NCBI GenBank assembly: GCA_947384955.1
Contig: CANDJC010000007.1
Span: 1-57,185 of the forward strand
Reading direction: 5' to 3'
Length of the DNA: 57,185 bases
Source of the DNA: an uncultured Eubacterium sp.
GTDB taxonomy: Bacteria > Bacillota > Clostridia > Lachnospirales > Lachnospiraceae
The notes below the pieces were generated by a model. The model was not told where the DNA came from. It did no database searches and worked only from the letters and a program-made list of their open reading frames with translations. Positions 1-8,670 of this stretch are shown here, in pieces. The position numbers and the translations under genes are program-made. The first letter of the stretch is position 1. The number at the start of each line of letters is the position of its first letter.

Positions 1-103
1 TGCCGCTTCGGCTTCGCCGCCTGGTTATCGGGCAGAATGCTAAGGGATTCTAAACATTCTTCCGATGCCGCAGAAAGACCGGACAAATCCCCTCTCCCGG
101 CTG
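1..103 (-). repeat. Hairpin element copy A (partial, cut by window edge)
   Basis: This is the left-end half, in reverse orientation, of the hairpin element family described at 358-603. It keeps the inner-arm block (GCAGAATGCTAAGGGATTCT) and the end motif CCGGCTG at 97-103, the reverse complement of the CAGCCGG that starts every forward copy. The partner arm and core lie upstream of the window, so pairing cannot be tested. It forms a divergent pair with copy B across the spacer at 104-357. Confidence 0.75.
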
Positions 104-357
104 TTTTTTGGGAAATGTTACGTGATACATTTCGGTTAGAACTATGGATAGTTTTGATTGTAAGTTTACAGCTTTCCAGATTCCAGCATATTTTTATATA
201 AATCAAGACTGTAAATTGTATTAAGTCATATCAGTATAATCTATATATAGTATCGACTCAAAAACTTGTAAACCAGCGTAATTATACTAAAAAAAACAAT
301 AACCATAAAGACAAAATTTCAGCACCGCATTGCTTTTCAAGTAAAACCTGTGAAAAA
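104..357. other. AT-rich spacer between divergent hairpin elements A and B
   Basis: No gene is supported here. The first roughly 190 bases resemble the start of the spacer between elements C and D (46626-46815): both carry AATGTTAC, GTTTACAG, GCATATTTTT and AATCTATATAT in the same order. A TATAAT stands at 235-240, but I see no good -35 box at the right distance, so no promoter is called. Confidence 0.6.
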
Positions 358-603
358 CAGCCGGGTGACGGGAAGATGCCCTGGATTCCTGTGCCATTGG
401 AGGAACGTTTAGAATCCCTTAGCATTCTGCTCAAAAACCAGGCGGCGAAGCCGAAGCGGCACCTTTAGCTGCTGGCTGCAGGCCAGGGCGAACTAGGTGC
501 CGCGACCGTCCGGGGCCACAGCGTAAATGCAGAATGCTTAGGGATTCTTAACGTTCCGGAGCCGGCACAGGAATCCAGGGCATCTTCCCGTCACCCGGCG
601 TCC
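358..603 (+). repeat. Hairpin element copy B (complete)
   Basis: This 246-bp element starts CAGCCGG and ends CCGGCGTCC. The outer arms 361-395 and 564-598 are perfect inverted repeats of 35 bases. The inner arms (about 401-430 and 529-556) pair except for two T-T mismatches. The core holds GCGGCACCT...AGGTGCCGC (about 456-503), followed by CCGTCCGGGGCCACAGC. Other copies have different outer-arm sequences that still pair, which suggests selection on structure. It lies just downstream of galM, which ends at 629 on the other strand. Function is unknown: a structured RNA or a structure-maintained mobile repeat are both possible. Confidence 0.8.
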
Positions 604-628
604 GCGAAGCCAAACCCCCCCCCTTTTT

Positions 629-1675
629 CTATTTTACCCCAAACTGATAACTCGTCTTAGTCTTATAAACTTCCCCCGCCTTCAAAAACGGAGCCTCAAA
701 GTTCGGGTCATTTACAGAATTCGGGAAATACTGCGTTTCCAGACAGAACCCATGCCGCTTGTCGTAAACAGCCCCCTGTTTTCCATCCTGTTTTGTAACA
801 AAATTGCCGGAATAAAACTGGATACCAGGCAAATCAGTGTAAGTTTTCATTACAATCCCTGTTTCCGGCGAATATGCTTCCGCTGCCAGCTCGAATGCTC
901 CCTTTTCGCTCTTATCCAGCACAAAATTATGGTCAAAGCCGCCGCCGTAATGAACCTGGGTATCGTTCGCATCCATATCCCTTCCGATTGGTTTTGCTGT
1001 CGTAAAGTCCATCGGTGTTCCGGCTACTGCGGCGATTTCTCCTGTCGGGATTGCTTTTGCATCGATAACCGGCGTAAAATGCGATGCCCGCAGCATCAGC
1101 TCCTGGCCTAAAACATCGCCGGACGCGTGGCCTGACAGATTGAAATATGCATGGTTGGTGAAATTTGCCACCGTATCTTTATCGGATACTGCCTCGTAAG
1201 CAAGCTCTACGGCATGAGCGTCTGTCAGCGTATATGTAATCTGCGCCTTCATAGTTCCCGGAAAGCCCTGCTCGCCGTCGGCGCTTGTACAGGTAAAGGT
1301 AATGGAGTTTTCTGTATGTTCTTTTACATCCCATACCTTTGCATCCATTCCATTGTTACCGGAATGCAGATTGTTTTCATTGTCATTCTGATCCAGCTGG
1401 TAAACTGTGCCGTCAATGGTAACCTTCGCATCTGCGATACGGTTTCCGTTTCTGCCAATCACTGCGCCGAAATAACAGGTATTGTTTTCATAGCCCGTTA
1501 CATTGTCATAGCCAAGCAGCACATCCTGCATGGTCCCGTTTTTATCCGGCACAATAATGGAAACTAATGCTGCGCCGTAATCGGTAACGCGCACCTTATC
1601 TCCGCTCTTATTTTCGATTTCATAGACAGACACTGCTTCTCCATGCCTGCCTGTTCCAAATGATTCCTTATTCAT
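629..1675 (-). CDS. galM: Aldose 1-epimerase (mutarotase)
   Basis: A 348-residue protein of the galactose mutarotase family, which interconverts alpha and beta anomers of free aldoses in the cytoplasm. The family's catalytic pair is visible: His175 in NHAYFNLSG and Glu313 in FCLETQYFPNS. GRNGNRI near residue 75 is also typical, and length is normal for the family. The ATG at 1675 follows a reasonable GGAA-type site. It is the last gene of the minus-strand pentose cluster, 103 bp after araD, so it probably prepares sugar anomers for the arabinose pathway. Substrate cannot be read from sequence; arabinose, galactose and glucose are all possible. The hairpin element B begins only 26 bp past its stop. 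Confidence 0.93.
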   Translation of the reverse strand: MNKESFGTGRHGEAVSVYEIENKSGDKVRVTDYGAALVSIIVPDKNGTMQDVLLGYDNVTGYENNTCYFGAVIGRNGNRIADAKVTIDGTVYQLDQNDNENNLHSGNNGMDAKVWDVKEHTENSITFTCTSADGEQGFPGTMKAQITYTLTDAHAVELAYEAVSDKDTVANFTNHAYFNLSGHASGDVLGQELMLRASHFTPVIDAKAIPTGEIAAVAGTPMDFTTAKPIGRDMDANDTQVHYGGGFDHNFVLDKSEKGAFELAAEAYSPETGIVMKTYTDLPGIQFYSGNFVTKQDGKQGAVYDKRHGFCLETQYFPNSVNDPNFEAPFLKAGEVYKTKTSYQFGVK

Positions 1676-1777
1676 AAATCTTATTCCTTTCTTTCCTGGT
1701 ACACCTTAAAATAAACAGCTGGTTACATTGCTTCGGATAAATCTTCGAGCGTGCAGAGCTTTTTCATTCTGCGCATA

Positions 1778-2473
1778 TTAATTCTGCCCATAGTACGCAT
1801 TTGCACCGTGCTTGCGGTAAAAATGCTTATCCTTGATGCTGTCAGGAGCCGGTTCTGCTTTCGGGTTAATCAGCTCTGTATTCAGCGCCATTTTGGCAAC
1901 CTCCTCTAGTACGACTGCATTATATACTGCCTGGTCAGCATCTTTGCCCCAGGTAAACGGCCCGTGGTTCTTGCACAGGATTCCCGGCGTGTACATTGGA
2001 TTGATTCCGTTTTCTTCTAATGTTTCTATAATGACAAGCCCTGTATTTTTCTCATATTCCCCGTTGATTTCATCCGGTGTCAGGCTTCTTGCACACGGAA
2101 TTGAGCCCAGAAAATAATCTGCGTGCGTTGTCCCGTATAACGGAATGCTTCTGCCGGCCTGTGCCCAGGATGTGGCTGTCGTGGAGTGCGTATGTACGAC
2201 GCCGCCGATTTCCGGGTATTTTTTATACAGCTCTGCATGCGTTGCGGTATCGGAGGACGGCTTATATTTTCCTTCGATTTTGTTCATGTCCAGGTCCATG
2301 ACGACCATATCATCCGGTGTCAGCTCGTCATATTCCACGCCGCTTGGCTTAATGACAAAATAACCGGTTTCACGGTCAATTCCGCTGACATTGCCCCATG
2401 TATAAGTAACCAGGCCGCGTTTTGGAAGTTCCATATTTGCTTCATATACCTGTTTTTTTAATTCTTCGAGCAT
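1778..2473 (-). CDS. araD: L-ribulose-5-phosphate 4-epimerase
   Basis: A 231-residue class II aldolase/adducin-fold enzyme that converts L-ribulose 5-phosphate to D-xylulose 5-phosphate, the last dedicated step of L-arabinose use. The zinc ligands are visible: His94 and His96 in [10 protein letters not shown] and His170 in [10 protein letters not shown], with Asp75 in the SSDTATH motif. The frame stays open upstream to 2593, but the start at 2473 ([10 protein letters not shown]) has an AAGGAGA site nine bases away and matches the usual N-terminus. It is separated from the transketolase genes by a hairpin terminator at 2543-2578, so its level may be tuned apart from theirs. Ribulokinase (araB) is not in the window. 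Confidence 0.95.
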   Translation of the reverse strand: MLEELKKQVYEANMELPKRGLVTYTWGNVSGIDRETGYFVIKPSGVEYDELTPDDMVVMDLDMNKIEGKYKPSSDTATHAELYKKYPEIGGVVHTHSTTATSWAQAGRSIPLYGTTHADYFLGSIPCARSLTPDEINGEYEKNTGLVIIETLEENGINPMYTPGILCKNHGPFTWGKDADQAVYNAVVLEEVAKMALNTELINPKAEPAPDSIKDKHFYRKHGANAYYGQN

Positions 2474-2542
2474 AACTGTTATTCTCCTTTTTAATGCTAA
2501 TGCTTCAGCTTTCAGACTGCATGTCAGATGCAATTCTTCTGT

Positions 2543-2578
2543 CAAAATCAGGCAGCAGGAAACCCTGCTGCCTGATTT
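2543..2578 (-). terminator. Intercistronic rho-independent terminator
   Basis: A near-perfect hairpin with arms AATCAGGCAGCAGG and CCTGCTGCCTGATT, followed on the minus strand by TTTTG. It lies between the transketolase C-terminal gene (ends 2662) and araD (starts 2473), so it probably attenuates read-through into araD-galM. Confidence 0.75.
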
Positions 2579-2661
2579 GTGTATCTGGCTCACGCATAAC
2601 TCTTCTGCCAGGCTTCTGTATTCAGTCAGGCATCATTCTGCCGGCTGTTTCAAACAAAGTT

Positions 2662-3600
2662 TTATTGAAAAGCTTTCACTTTCTTATAAATGCCTTCTGC
2701 ATCAAGTCCGTATTTTTCAAGCAGCTGCACTGCCGGGCCGGACTCGCCGAATACGTCTTCCATGCCTATGCGCAGCATCTTTGTCGGGCATTTTTCGCTG
2801 AGCACCTCAGCAACTGCGCCGCCAAGTCCGCCGATTACGGAATGCTCTTCGACTGTCACGATTTTTCCGGTTTCCTGTGCTGCTTTTACAATTAAATCCG
2901 CATCAATCGGTTTAATCGTATGGATGTTAATCACTCTGGCGTCAATGCCGTCTGCCGCGAGCTTTTCTGCCGCTTCTAACGCGCCGGACACGCACAGGCC
3001 GGTAGCGATAATTGCAAGGTCTTTGCCGTCTCTTAATGTAACGCCTTTGCCGATTTCAAATTTGTAATCCGCACGGTCATTGATAACCGGAACTGCAAGA
3101 CGTCCGAATCTTAAGTAAACCGGGCCTTCATAAGCATATGCCGCTCTGACTGCTGCCTTTGCTTCCACATCATCCGAAGGATTGATAATGGTCATGCCTG
3201 GAATCACGCGCATCAGGGCGATATCTTCGTTGCACTGGTGGCTGGCACCGTCTTCGCCTACGGAAATACCGGCATGTGTTGCGCCGATTTTTACATTCAG
3301 ATGCGGATATCCGATGGAATTACGTACCTGTTCGAACGCACGTCCTGCCGCAAACATGGCAAATGTGCTTACAAACGGTACTTTTCCTGTGGAAGCGATG
3401 CCTGCCGCAATGCCCATCATATTCGATTCCGCAATGCCGCAGTCAATATGTCTGTCAGGAAAAGCTTTTTGAAATACGCCTGTCTTCGTCGCTGCAGCCA
3501 GGTCTGCGTCTAAAACTACAAGGTTGTCTGCTTCTTTGCCAAGTTCCGCCAAAGCATTGCCGTAGCTGTCTCTGGTTGCAATCTTCTTTACTTCTGACAT
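2662..3600 (-). CDS. Transketolase, C-terminal subunit
   Basis: This 312-residue protein carries the pyrimidine-binding and C-terminal domains of a split transketolase. With the partner encoded just upstream it should transfer two-carbon units between ketose and aldose phosphates in the pentose phosphate pathway, using thiamine diphosphate. Seen motifs include CGIAESNMMGIAAG near residue 55 (holding the conserved glutamate that activates the cofactor) and RFGRLAVPV in the linker region. Splitting into about 280 and 310 residues is normal in Clostridia. The start overlaps the end of the N-terminal subunit gene by 13 bp, which suggests translational coupling. DXP synthase is excluded by the split form and short length. 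Confidence 0.93.
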   Translation of the reverse strand: MSEVKKIATRDSYGNALAELGKEADNLVVLDADLAAATKTGVFQKAFPDRHIDCGIAESNMMGIAAGIASTGKVPFVSTFAMFAAGRAFEQVRNSIGYPHLNVKIGATHAGISVGEDGASHQCNEDIALMRVIPGMTIINPSDDVEAKAAVRAAYAYEGPVYLRFGRLAVPVINDRADYKFEIGKGVTLRDGKDLAIIATGLCVSGALEAAEKLAADGIDARVINIHTIKPIDADLIVKAAQETGKIVTVEEHSVIGGLGGAVAEVLSEKCPTKMLRIGMEDVFGESGPAVQLLEKYGLDAEGIYKKVKAFQ

Positions 3601-4427
3601 AATGCTTCACCTGCTTTCTTAAGTTCTTCCATTGCAATTGCATATTCTTCATCGTTCGGGGCTTTGCCATGCCATCCGGCCTGGTTTTCCATATACGAAA
3701 CGCCCTTGCCCTTTACGGTTTTCATTACAATTGCAGTCGGCTGGCCTTTTGTCGCCTTTGCTTCTTCAAAAGCAGCACGAATCTGCGCCATGTCATTCCC
3801 GTCTGCTACATTAATCACATGGAAATTAAAAGCTTCAAATTTCTTATCGATTGGATAAGGCGAGCAGACTTTATCTACCGCTCCGTCAATCTGCAGGCCG
3901 TTATTATCTACGATAACACACAGATTGTCCAGCTTCCGGTGTCCGGCAAACATCGATGCCTCCCAGACCTGTCCTTCCTGAATCTCGCCGTCTCCGAGAA
4001 GCGTATAAACCCGGTAGCTTTCATTGCTTAATTTTGCCGAAAGCGCCATGCCCACAGCTACGGAAATCCCCTGTCCCAGCGAACCGGAAGCAGCGTCAAT
4101 CCCCGGTGTATGCTGTACACACGGATGCCCCTGCAGATGAGAGCCCAGATGACGCAGTCCTTTTAAATCTTCCACCGGAAAATAACCTCTGTTTGCCAGC
4201 ACTGAATATAAGCCAGGCGCCGTATGTCCCTTCGACAGTACAAAGCGGTCACGGTCTGCCTTCTTTGGCTCCTTCGGGTCTATATTCATTTCTTCAAAAT
4301 AAAGATATGTAAAAACCTCAGCAGATGATAAAGAGCCGCCCGGATGTCCGGCCTTTGCCGAATGAACGCCCGTTACGATTCCTTTTCGTACTTCCACTGC
4401 TATTTTCTGTAATTCTAAATCAGTCAT
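3588..4427 (-). CDS. Transketolase, N-terminal subunit
   Basis: This 279-residue protein is the thiamine diphosphate-binding half of a split transketolase. The cofactor motif runs from GDGE at residues 145-148 to NN at 175-176. The conserved phosphate-site histidines are in VHSAKAGHPGG (22-31) and SKGHTAPGLY (66-75), and LGSHLQGHP carries another. It sits 44 bp downstream of the transaldolase gene and overlaps the C-subunit gene, so the three probably share one mRNA and feed xylulose 5-phosphate made from arabinose into glycolysis. Confidence 0.95.
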   Translation of the reverse strand: MTDLELQKIAVEVRKGIVTGVHSAKAGHPGGSLSSAEVFTYLYFEEMNIDPKEPKKADRDRFVLSKGHTAPGLYSVLANRGYFPVEDLKGLRHLGSHLQGHPCVQHTPGIDAASGSLGQGISVAVGMALSAKLSNESYRVYTLLGDGEIQEGQVWEASMFAGHRKLDNLCVIVDNNGLQIDGAVDKVCSPYPIDKKFEAFNFHVINVADGNDMAQIRAAFEEAKATKGQPTAIVMKTVKGKGVSYMENQAGWHGKAPNDEEYAIAMEELKKAGEALCQK

Positions 4428-4470
4428 ATTACTATCCTTTCCCAGATGATGCAGTCAATTGTGCATATTT

Positions 4471-5112
4471 TTACTGTGCGCTGTCCTGTACAAATTTTGC
4501 AATGCCGGCATCTGTTAACGGATGTTTGGTCATAGATTCAATGACACCGTAAGGAACGGTAGCGATATCTGCTCCTGCCAGGGCACAGTCAATAATATGA
4601 ATCGGATTGCGGATAGATGCTGCGATAATCTCTGTCTCGATATCATGAATCGCGAAAATCTCTGCGATTGTTTTAATCAGGTCTACGCCCGGCACAGAAA
4701 TATCATCCAGACGTCCCAGGAACGGAGATACGTATGTAGCGCCTGCCCTTGCTGCCAGCAGTGCCTGGTTTGCATTGAAAATCAGTGTCACATTTGTCTT
4801 GATTCCTTCTTTGGAAAGCTGTTTGACTGCCTTTAAGCCTTCGACTGTCATAGGAATCTTTACTACCATATTCGGATGGATTTTAGCGATTTCACGGCCT
4901 TCTGCAATCATGCCTTCTGCGTCCTGTGTCGTAGCCTTTACTTCTCCGCTGATTGGTCCGTCTACGATATCGGTAATCTCTTTGATAACTTCTGCAAAAT
5001 CCCGGCCTGACTTTGCAATCAGGGACGGATTTGTCGTTACGCCGCAGATAACCCCCATGTCATTTGCCTTTTTGATTTCTTCAACAATCGCTGTGTCCAC
5101 AAAAAATTTCAT
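4471..5112 (-). CDS. Fructose-6-phosphate aldolase / small transaldolase (FSA/TalC family)
   Basis: A 213-residue TIM-barrel enzyme of the short transaldolase family. The Schiff-base lysine is Lys85 in VVKIPMT, and GVTTNPSLI at residues 24-32 is the family N-terminal signature. Family members are either true transaldolases or fructose-6-phosphate aldolases and sequence alone does not separate them safely. The context, directly before a split transketolase, favours transaldolase activity in the non-oxidative pentose phosphate pathway. The start has a GGAGAAGAAGAATT leader. It lies 145 bp downstream of araA. Confidence 0.9.
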   Translation of the reverse strand: MKFFVDTAIVEEIKKANDMGVICGVTTNPSLIAKSGRDFAEVIKEITDIVDGPISGEVKATTQDAEGMIAEGREIAKIHPNMVVKIPMTVEGLKAVKQLSKEGIKTNVTLIFNANQALLAARAGATYVSPFLGRLDDISVPGVDLIKTIAEIFAIHDIETEIIAASIRNPIHIIDCALAGADIATVPYGVIESMTKHPLTDAGIAKFVQDSAQ

Positions 5113-5256
5113 AATTCTTCTTCTCCTTCTCTTTTACCGGGTCATACCCATTTATTAGCTATTATAGCAAACCATTCTTGCTGTGACAACCTTCATTTTT
5201 TGCTGATTTTATCTTCTTATCTGCAAAATCGCCATTTGCAGTGATTCCCGTCATTT

Positions 5257-6753
5257 CTATTTGCCGTATACCACATTTCCCAGCATCAAATCTCTCTTTA
5301 AGCCAGGAATTGTCGTTCCGTCTGTAATATATACCGGCTCAATGCCCATCATAGATGCCCAGTCGCCAATCTGCTCCGAAGTCAGGTCATAAGTAAATGC
5401 TGTATGATGCGCGCCTCCCGCCAGAATCCATGCTTCCAGCCCGGTATAGAAATCCGGCTTCGGTACCCAGAAATTAGAGCCTACCGGAAGATTCGGCATT
5501 GGCTTTTCTGTCTTTTTGCAGGTAACATCATTAATCAGCAGACGGAATCTGTCTCCCAGGTCAATTAAAGATGCCGCCACACCAGGGCCTTCCTTAGATG
5601 TAAATACAAGCCTTGCCGGGTCTTCCCTGTCGCCCATCGATAACGGCTGGCATTTAATGCTGACCGGGCCGTCTGCAATCGAAGGGCATACCTCCAGCAT
5701 GTGGGACTGCAGAATGCCTTCTTTGCCAGGTACCAGATTATACGTATAATCCTCCATCATAGAAGTACCCTTTGCATCCTTCATGCCGGCCGTCATAATT
5801 TTCATAATGCGGACCATCGCAGCCACCTTCCAGTCGCCTTCTGCACCGAATCCGTATCCTTTCTGCATCAGCCTTTGGATTGCAAGGCCAGGCAGCTGTT
5901 TTAAAGAACCAAGGTCGCCGAAATGCGTCACAATTGCCTGATAATTCTTTTCTTCTAAGAACCGTTCAAACCCGATTTCAATCTGCGCCTGAACAGCCAC
6001 ATGTTTTTTGAACTCTTCCGGGTCCCTGCCTTCTAACAGAATTTCATATGTATCATAATACTCATCCACAAGCGCATTCGTATCTGACTCGGATACTGCT
6101 GCCACCGATTCTGCGATTTCATTCACTGGATAAGCATCCACTTCCCAGCCGAACTTCAGCTGTGCTTCTACCTTATCGCCTTCGGTAACTGCAACATTGC
6201 GCATATTGTCTGCCACACGCATCACACGCACATGGCTGCTTTCGATAACACCAAGCGCCACGCGCATCCAGGAAGCAAGCCTTTTTATCACATTTTCATC
6301 TTTCCAGAAGCCCGCAATGACCTTGCGCTCAATCCCCATGCGGGTTACCATATGGCCGTACTCTCTGTCGCCGTGCGCTGCCTGATTCTCATTCATAAAA
6401 TCCATATCAATCGTATCATACGGAATTTCCTGATTATACTGCGTATGCAGATGGCACAGCGGTTTCCTTAATTCTTTCAATCCCAGAATCCAGGACTTTG
6501 CAGGAGAGAATGTGTGCATCCATGTGATTACGCCTGCGCATTCATCATCCGTATTCGCCTCGTTAAAGGTCTTTCTGATTAATTCATTGGTGATTAATGT
6601 CGGTTTCCATACTACTTCGAATGGCAGAATACCAGACTTATTTAAATACTCTGCAATTTCTTTGGAATGAGCCGCTACGTGGCTTAAGCACTCATCTCCG
6701 TATAAGTCCTGCGAACCTGTACAAAACCAAAACTTATAATTTCTTGTCTGCAT
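5257..6753 (-). CDS. araA: L-arabinose isomerase
   Basis: A 498-residue protein of normal length for AraA, which converts L-arabinose to L-ribulose in the cytoplasm with a divalent metal. The N-terminal FWFCTGSQDLYG and the segments GVITWMHTFSPAKSW and FGAEGDWKVAAMVR are family hallmarks; the glutamate of GAEGDWK and the histidine of AGGAHHTAF are expected at the metal and substrate site. The start has GGAGGATG seven to nine bases upstream. It is the first gene of the cluster and has a promoter with an overlapping palindrome (6873-6904), which points to sugar-responsive repression. Confidence 0.97.
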   Translation of the reverse strand: MQTRNYKFWFCTGSQDLYGDECLSHVAAHSKEIAEYLNKSGILPFEVVWKPTLITNELIRKTFNEANTDDECAGVITWMHTFSPAKSWILGLKELRKPLCHLHTQYNQEIPYDTIDMDFMNENQAAHGDREYGHMVTRMGIERKVIAGFWKDENVIKRLASWMRVALGVIESSHVRVMRVADNMRNVAVTEGDKVEAQLKFGWEVDAYPVNEIAESVAAVSESDTNALVDEYYDTYEILLEGRDPEEFKKHVAVQAQIEIGFERFLEEKNYQAIVTHFGDLGSLKQLPGLAIQRLMQKGYGFGAEGDWKVAAMVRIMKIMTAGMKDAKGTSMMEDYTYNLVPGKEGILQSHMLEVCPSIADGPVSIKCQPLSMGDREDPARLVFTSKEGPGVAASLIDLGDRFRLLINDVTCKKTEKPMPNLPVGSNFWVPKPDFYTGLEAWILAGGAHHTAFTYDLTSEQIGDWASMMGIEPVYITDGTTIPGLKRDLMLGNVVYGK

Positions 6754-6872
6754 TGCAACATCCTCCTATTATTTATAAAATTAAAGTGCTGAACCGGGAT
6801 ATCCAGAATCTGGATGCTGTCCCTTATTTTGCAGCAGTTTAAAAAACAGACTGCCGTTTTGAGTTACTATAT

Positions 6873-6904
6873 ATAATTTACCACTAAATGGTATTGATTG
6901 ACAA
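6873..6904 (-). promoter_or_regulatory. Promoter of araA with overlapping palindromic operator
   Basis: On the minus strand a -35 box TTGTCA (6904-6899) and a -10 box TAAATT (6880-6875) are 18 bp apart. The inverted repeat TACCACTAAATGGTA (6879-6893) fills the second half of the spacer and touches the -10 box, a position that fits a repressor blocking RNA polymerase. No regulator gene for it lies nearby, so the binding protein is unknown. Confidence 0.55.
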
Positions 6905-7048
6905 GTTATATTTTTTAAAATATACAAAAATATTTTATATTTATCTAAAATTATGCTCTGTTAAACGAATTTTTGAAAACAGAATATAGAAATTTATGCA
7001 CATTTATGACAAAACGGATGCTTTTGGGAGATTGGGGACTTTTGAATG

Positions 7049-7336
7049 GGACGCCGGAGGGAGGAGCGGGTTCCTTTTGGATGTTCCGCTTACGAAAAGC
7101 AGGAAGTTCTAAACTTTCTGCACCAAGGTTTCGGCAGCGGACGGACCGGCGCCTGATGCCCTGGCGTTACTGGCGGTTATACGTATTGGCACTGGCAGGC
7201 GCCTTTTGGGGACTTCAAAGTTTAATCGGACGGTAAGCAGTGTGTCCCCAAATCCTGTGTATTGAGCAGAAAGTTAAGAACTTCCAGCTTTTCTCCAGAG
7301 TCACATCCAAAAGGAACCCGCTCCTCCCTCCGGCTG
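7049..7336 (-). repeat. Hairpin element copy E (complete, reverse orientation)
   Basis: A 288-bp member of the hairpin family in reverse orientation. The outer arms 7053-7084 and 7303-7334 pair perfectly over 32 bases but differ in sequence from all other copies. The inner arms (about 7100-7117 and 7265-7287) pair with the conserved T-T mismatch. The core carries the GGCGCCT/AGGCGCC hairpin and the CCGTCCG block (antisense as shown). An 87-codon open frame crosses it but follows the hairpin rather than any gene logic. Confidence 0.8.
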
Positions 7337-7498
7337 TTCTTGGCTGAATTTACGCTACAGAACCAGCTGTACATTATCGGCTATCCTTTCAGCAGTCAAA
7401 AGCTGACACATTCGTTTATATCAGCTGATTCTAATTATTATTTATAGAAAGTAAAATTTCTGCTTAACCTAAACTCTCAGTTTCGGCTGAACGATAAA
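7337..7498. other. Spacer between divergent hairpin elements E and F
   Basis: A 162-bp AT-rich stretch with no open frame worth calling. It contains the short inverted pair GGCTGAA...TTCGGCTGAACG and otherwise shows little likeness to the spacers at 104-357 and 46626-47135. No convincing promoter was found in either direction. Confidence 0.5.
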
Positions 7499-7784
7499 CA
7501 GCTGGATGGAGAAATTTTTTCCTTCTGATGTGACTCTGGAAAAAAGCAGGAAGTTCTTAGTTTTCTGCTCAATACACAGGATTTGGGGACACACTGCTTA
7601 CCGTCCAATTAAACTTCGAAGTCCCCAAAAGGCGCCTGCCAGTGCCAATGCGTATAACCGCCAGTAACGCCAGGGCATCAGGCGCCGGTCCGTCCGCAGC
7701 CACAGCCCCGGCGCAGAAAACTTAGAACTTCCTGCTTTTTGGAAGCGGAACATCAGAAGGAAAAAATTTCTCCATCCAGCGTCC
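7499..7784 (+). repeat. Hairpin element copy F (complete)
   Basis: A 286-bp forward copy starting CAGCTGG and ending CCAGCGTCC. The outer arms 7501-7531 and 7750-7780 are perfect complements over 31 bases. They differ from copy E at many positions with the pairing kept. The core is almost identical to E (about three differences in 100 bases) and ends with CCGTCCGCAGCCACAGC, the same block as in B and D. It stops about 50 bp from the permease stop at 7836. Confidence 0.8.
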
Positions 7785-7835
7785 CTCCCTCCCCCCCACT
7801 TCCACCCATCCCCCCTCAGACTCACAATTTCCTCA

Positions 7836-8666
7836 CTACGCCTTAACCGCCCCATTCGTCAGTCCGCTGACAATATATTTCTGCATAAAGATAAATATCA
7901 GCACAACCGGCATAATCGCAATAATCCCGAACGCCATCGTCGCATTCCACAAGGTCTGATACTGCTGCACATAATTATAAATACTAGACGTAATCGGCCG
8001 CTTATTCGGGTCTGTAATAAACGTAATCCCGTAAATCAAATCGCCCCATGCATACACAAAGGAGAACACTGCCGCTACCACGATTCCCGGCTTTGCAATC
8101 GGAAGCATGACTTTTGTAAAAGAAGTAATACTATTGCAGCCGTCTATCTTTGCCGCCTCATCAAGCTCCTTAGGAATCGAAAGGAAATACGTTCTCAGTA
8201 TAATAATGCTGAACGGAATTCCAAGCGTTGCATCTGCCAGTATCGGAGCCAGATAAGAATTTAAAAGGCCCATTCCCGAAAACATGATATACAGTGAAGT
8301 AAGAATCAGCGTGGAAGGAAGCATCTGTGTCATAAGGAAGTACAGAATCAGTACCTTTCTTCCGCTGAATTTAAATCTTGCAAGTCCGTAAGCCGCCGGA
8401 ATTGACAGTACGGTTGAGATAACAGTCGCCCCGCAGCCGATAATCAGGCTGTTCTTAAATCCGCGCAGTGTATCGCTCGAAGCGGAGAGCTGGTCTGCAA
8501 ATGCTTCAAATGTCAGATTTTTCGGCCACAGCGGCGTCGGTATCTGGAAAATCTCGACCTGTGTTTTTAATGCTGTGACAGCCATCCAGTAAAGCGGAAA
8601 AATAAAGATGATAAATACAATCAGTCCTATCACAAAAAATTTCCAGTTTCCCTTGTCTTTTTTCAT
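7836..8666 (-). CDS. Sugar ABC transporter permease (CUT1, MalG type)
   Basis: A 276-residue inner-membrane permease with about six hydrophobic segments. The EAA loop that docks the ATPase is DEAAKIDGCNSITSFTKVMLP near residues 190-215. The C-terminus QKYIVSGLTNGAVKA is the standard ending of this family. It pairs with the MalF-type permease encoded 4 bp upstream and the binding lipoprotein before that. No ATPase gene is present; such importers in Firmicutes usually share an MsmK-like ATPase encoded elsewhere. The ATG at 8666 has GAGGTG ten bases upstream, and a GTG one codon earlier is an alternative. The sugar is not evident; the flanking pentose genes hint at an arabinose-containing oligosaccharide. 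Confidence 0.92.
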   Translation of the reverse strand: MKKDKGNWKFFVIGLIVFIIFIFPLYWMAVTALKTQVEIFQIPTPLWPKNLTFEAFADQLSASSDTLRGFKNSLIIGCGATVISTVLSIPAAYGLARFKFSGRKVLILYFLMTQMLPSTLILTSLYIMFSGMGLLNSYLAPILADATLGIPFSIIILRTYFLSIPKELDEAAKIDGCNSITSFTKVMLPIAKPGIVVAAVFSFVYAWGDLIYGITFITDPNKRPITSSIYNYVQQYQTLWNATMAFGIIAIMPVVLIFIFMQKYIVSGLTNGAVKA

Positions 8667-8670
8667 CACG

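Noticed and set aside
1-628. Transposon terminal inverted repeats with a missing transposase
   Set aside because: The outer arms differ in sequence between copies while pairing within each copy, unlike terminal repeats that share sequence across copies; no transposase remnant is visible.
6973-7236. 87-codon plus-strand open frame in element E
   Set aside because: It lies across the hairpin arms and core, has no good ribosome site, and its counterpart in F shares sequence only where the element core is conserved.
7598-7855. 85-codon minus-strand open frame across element F
   Set aside because: It starts in the end of the permease gene and follows the hairpin element; no ribosome site and no protein-like conservation beyond the core.
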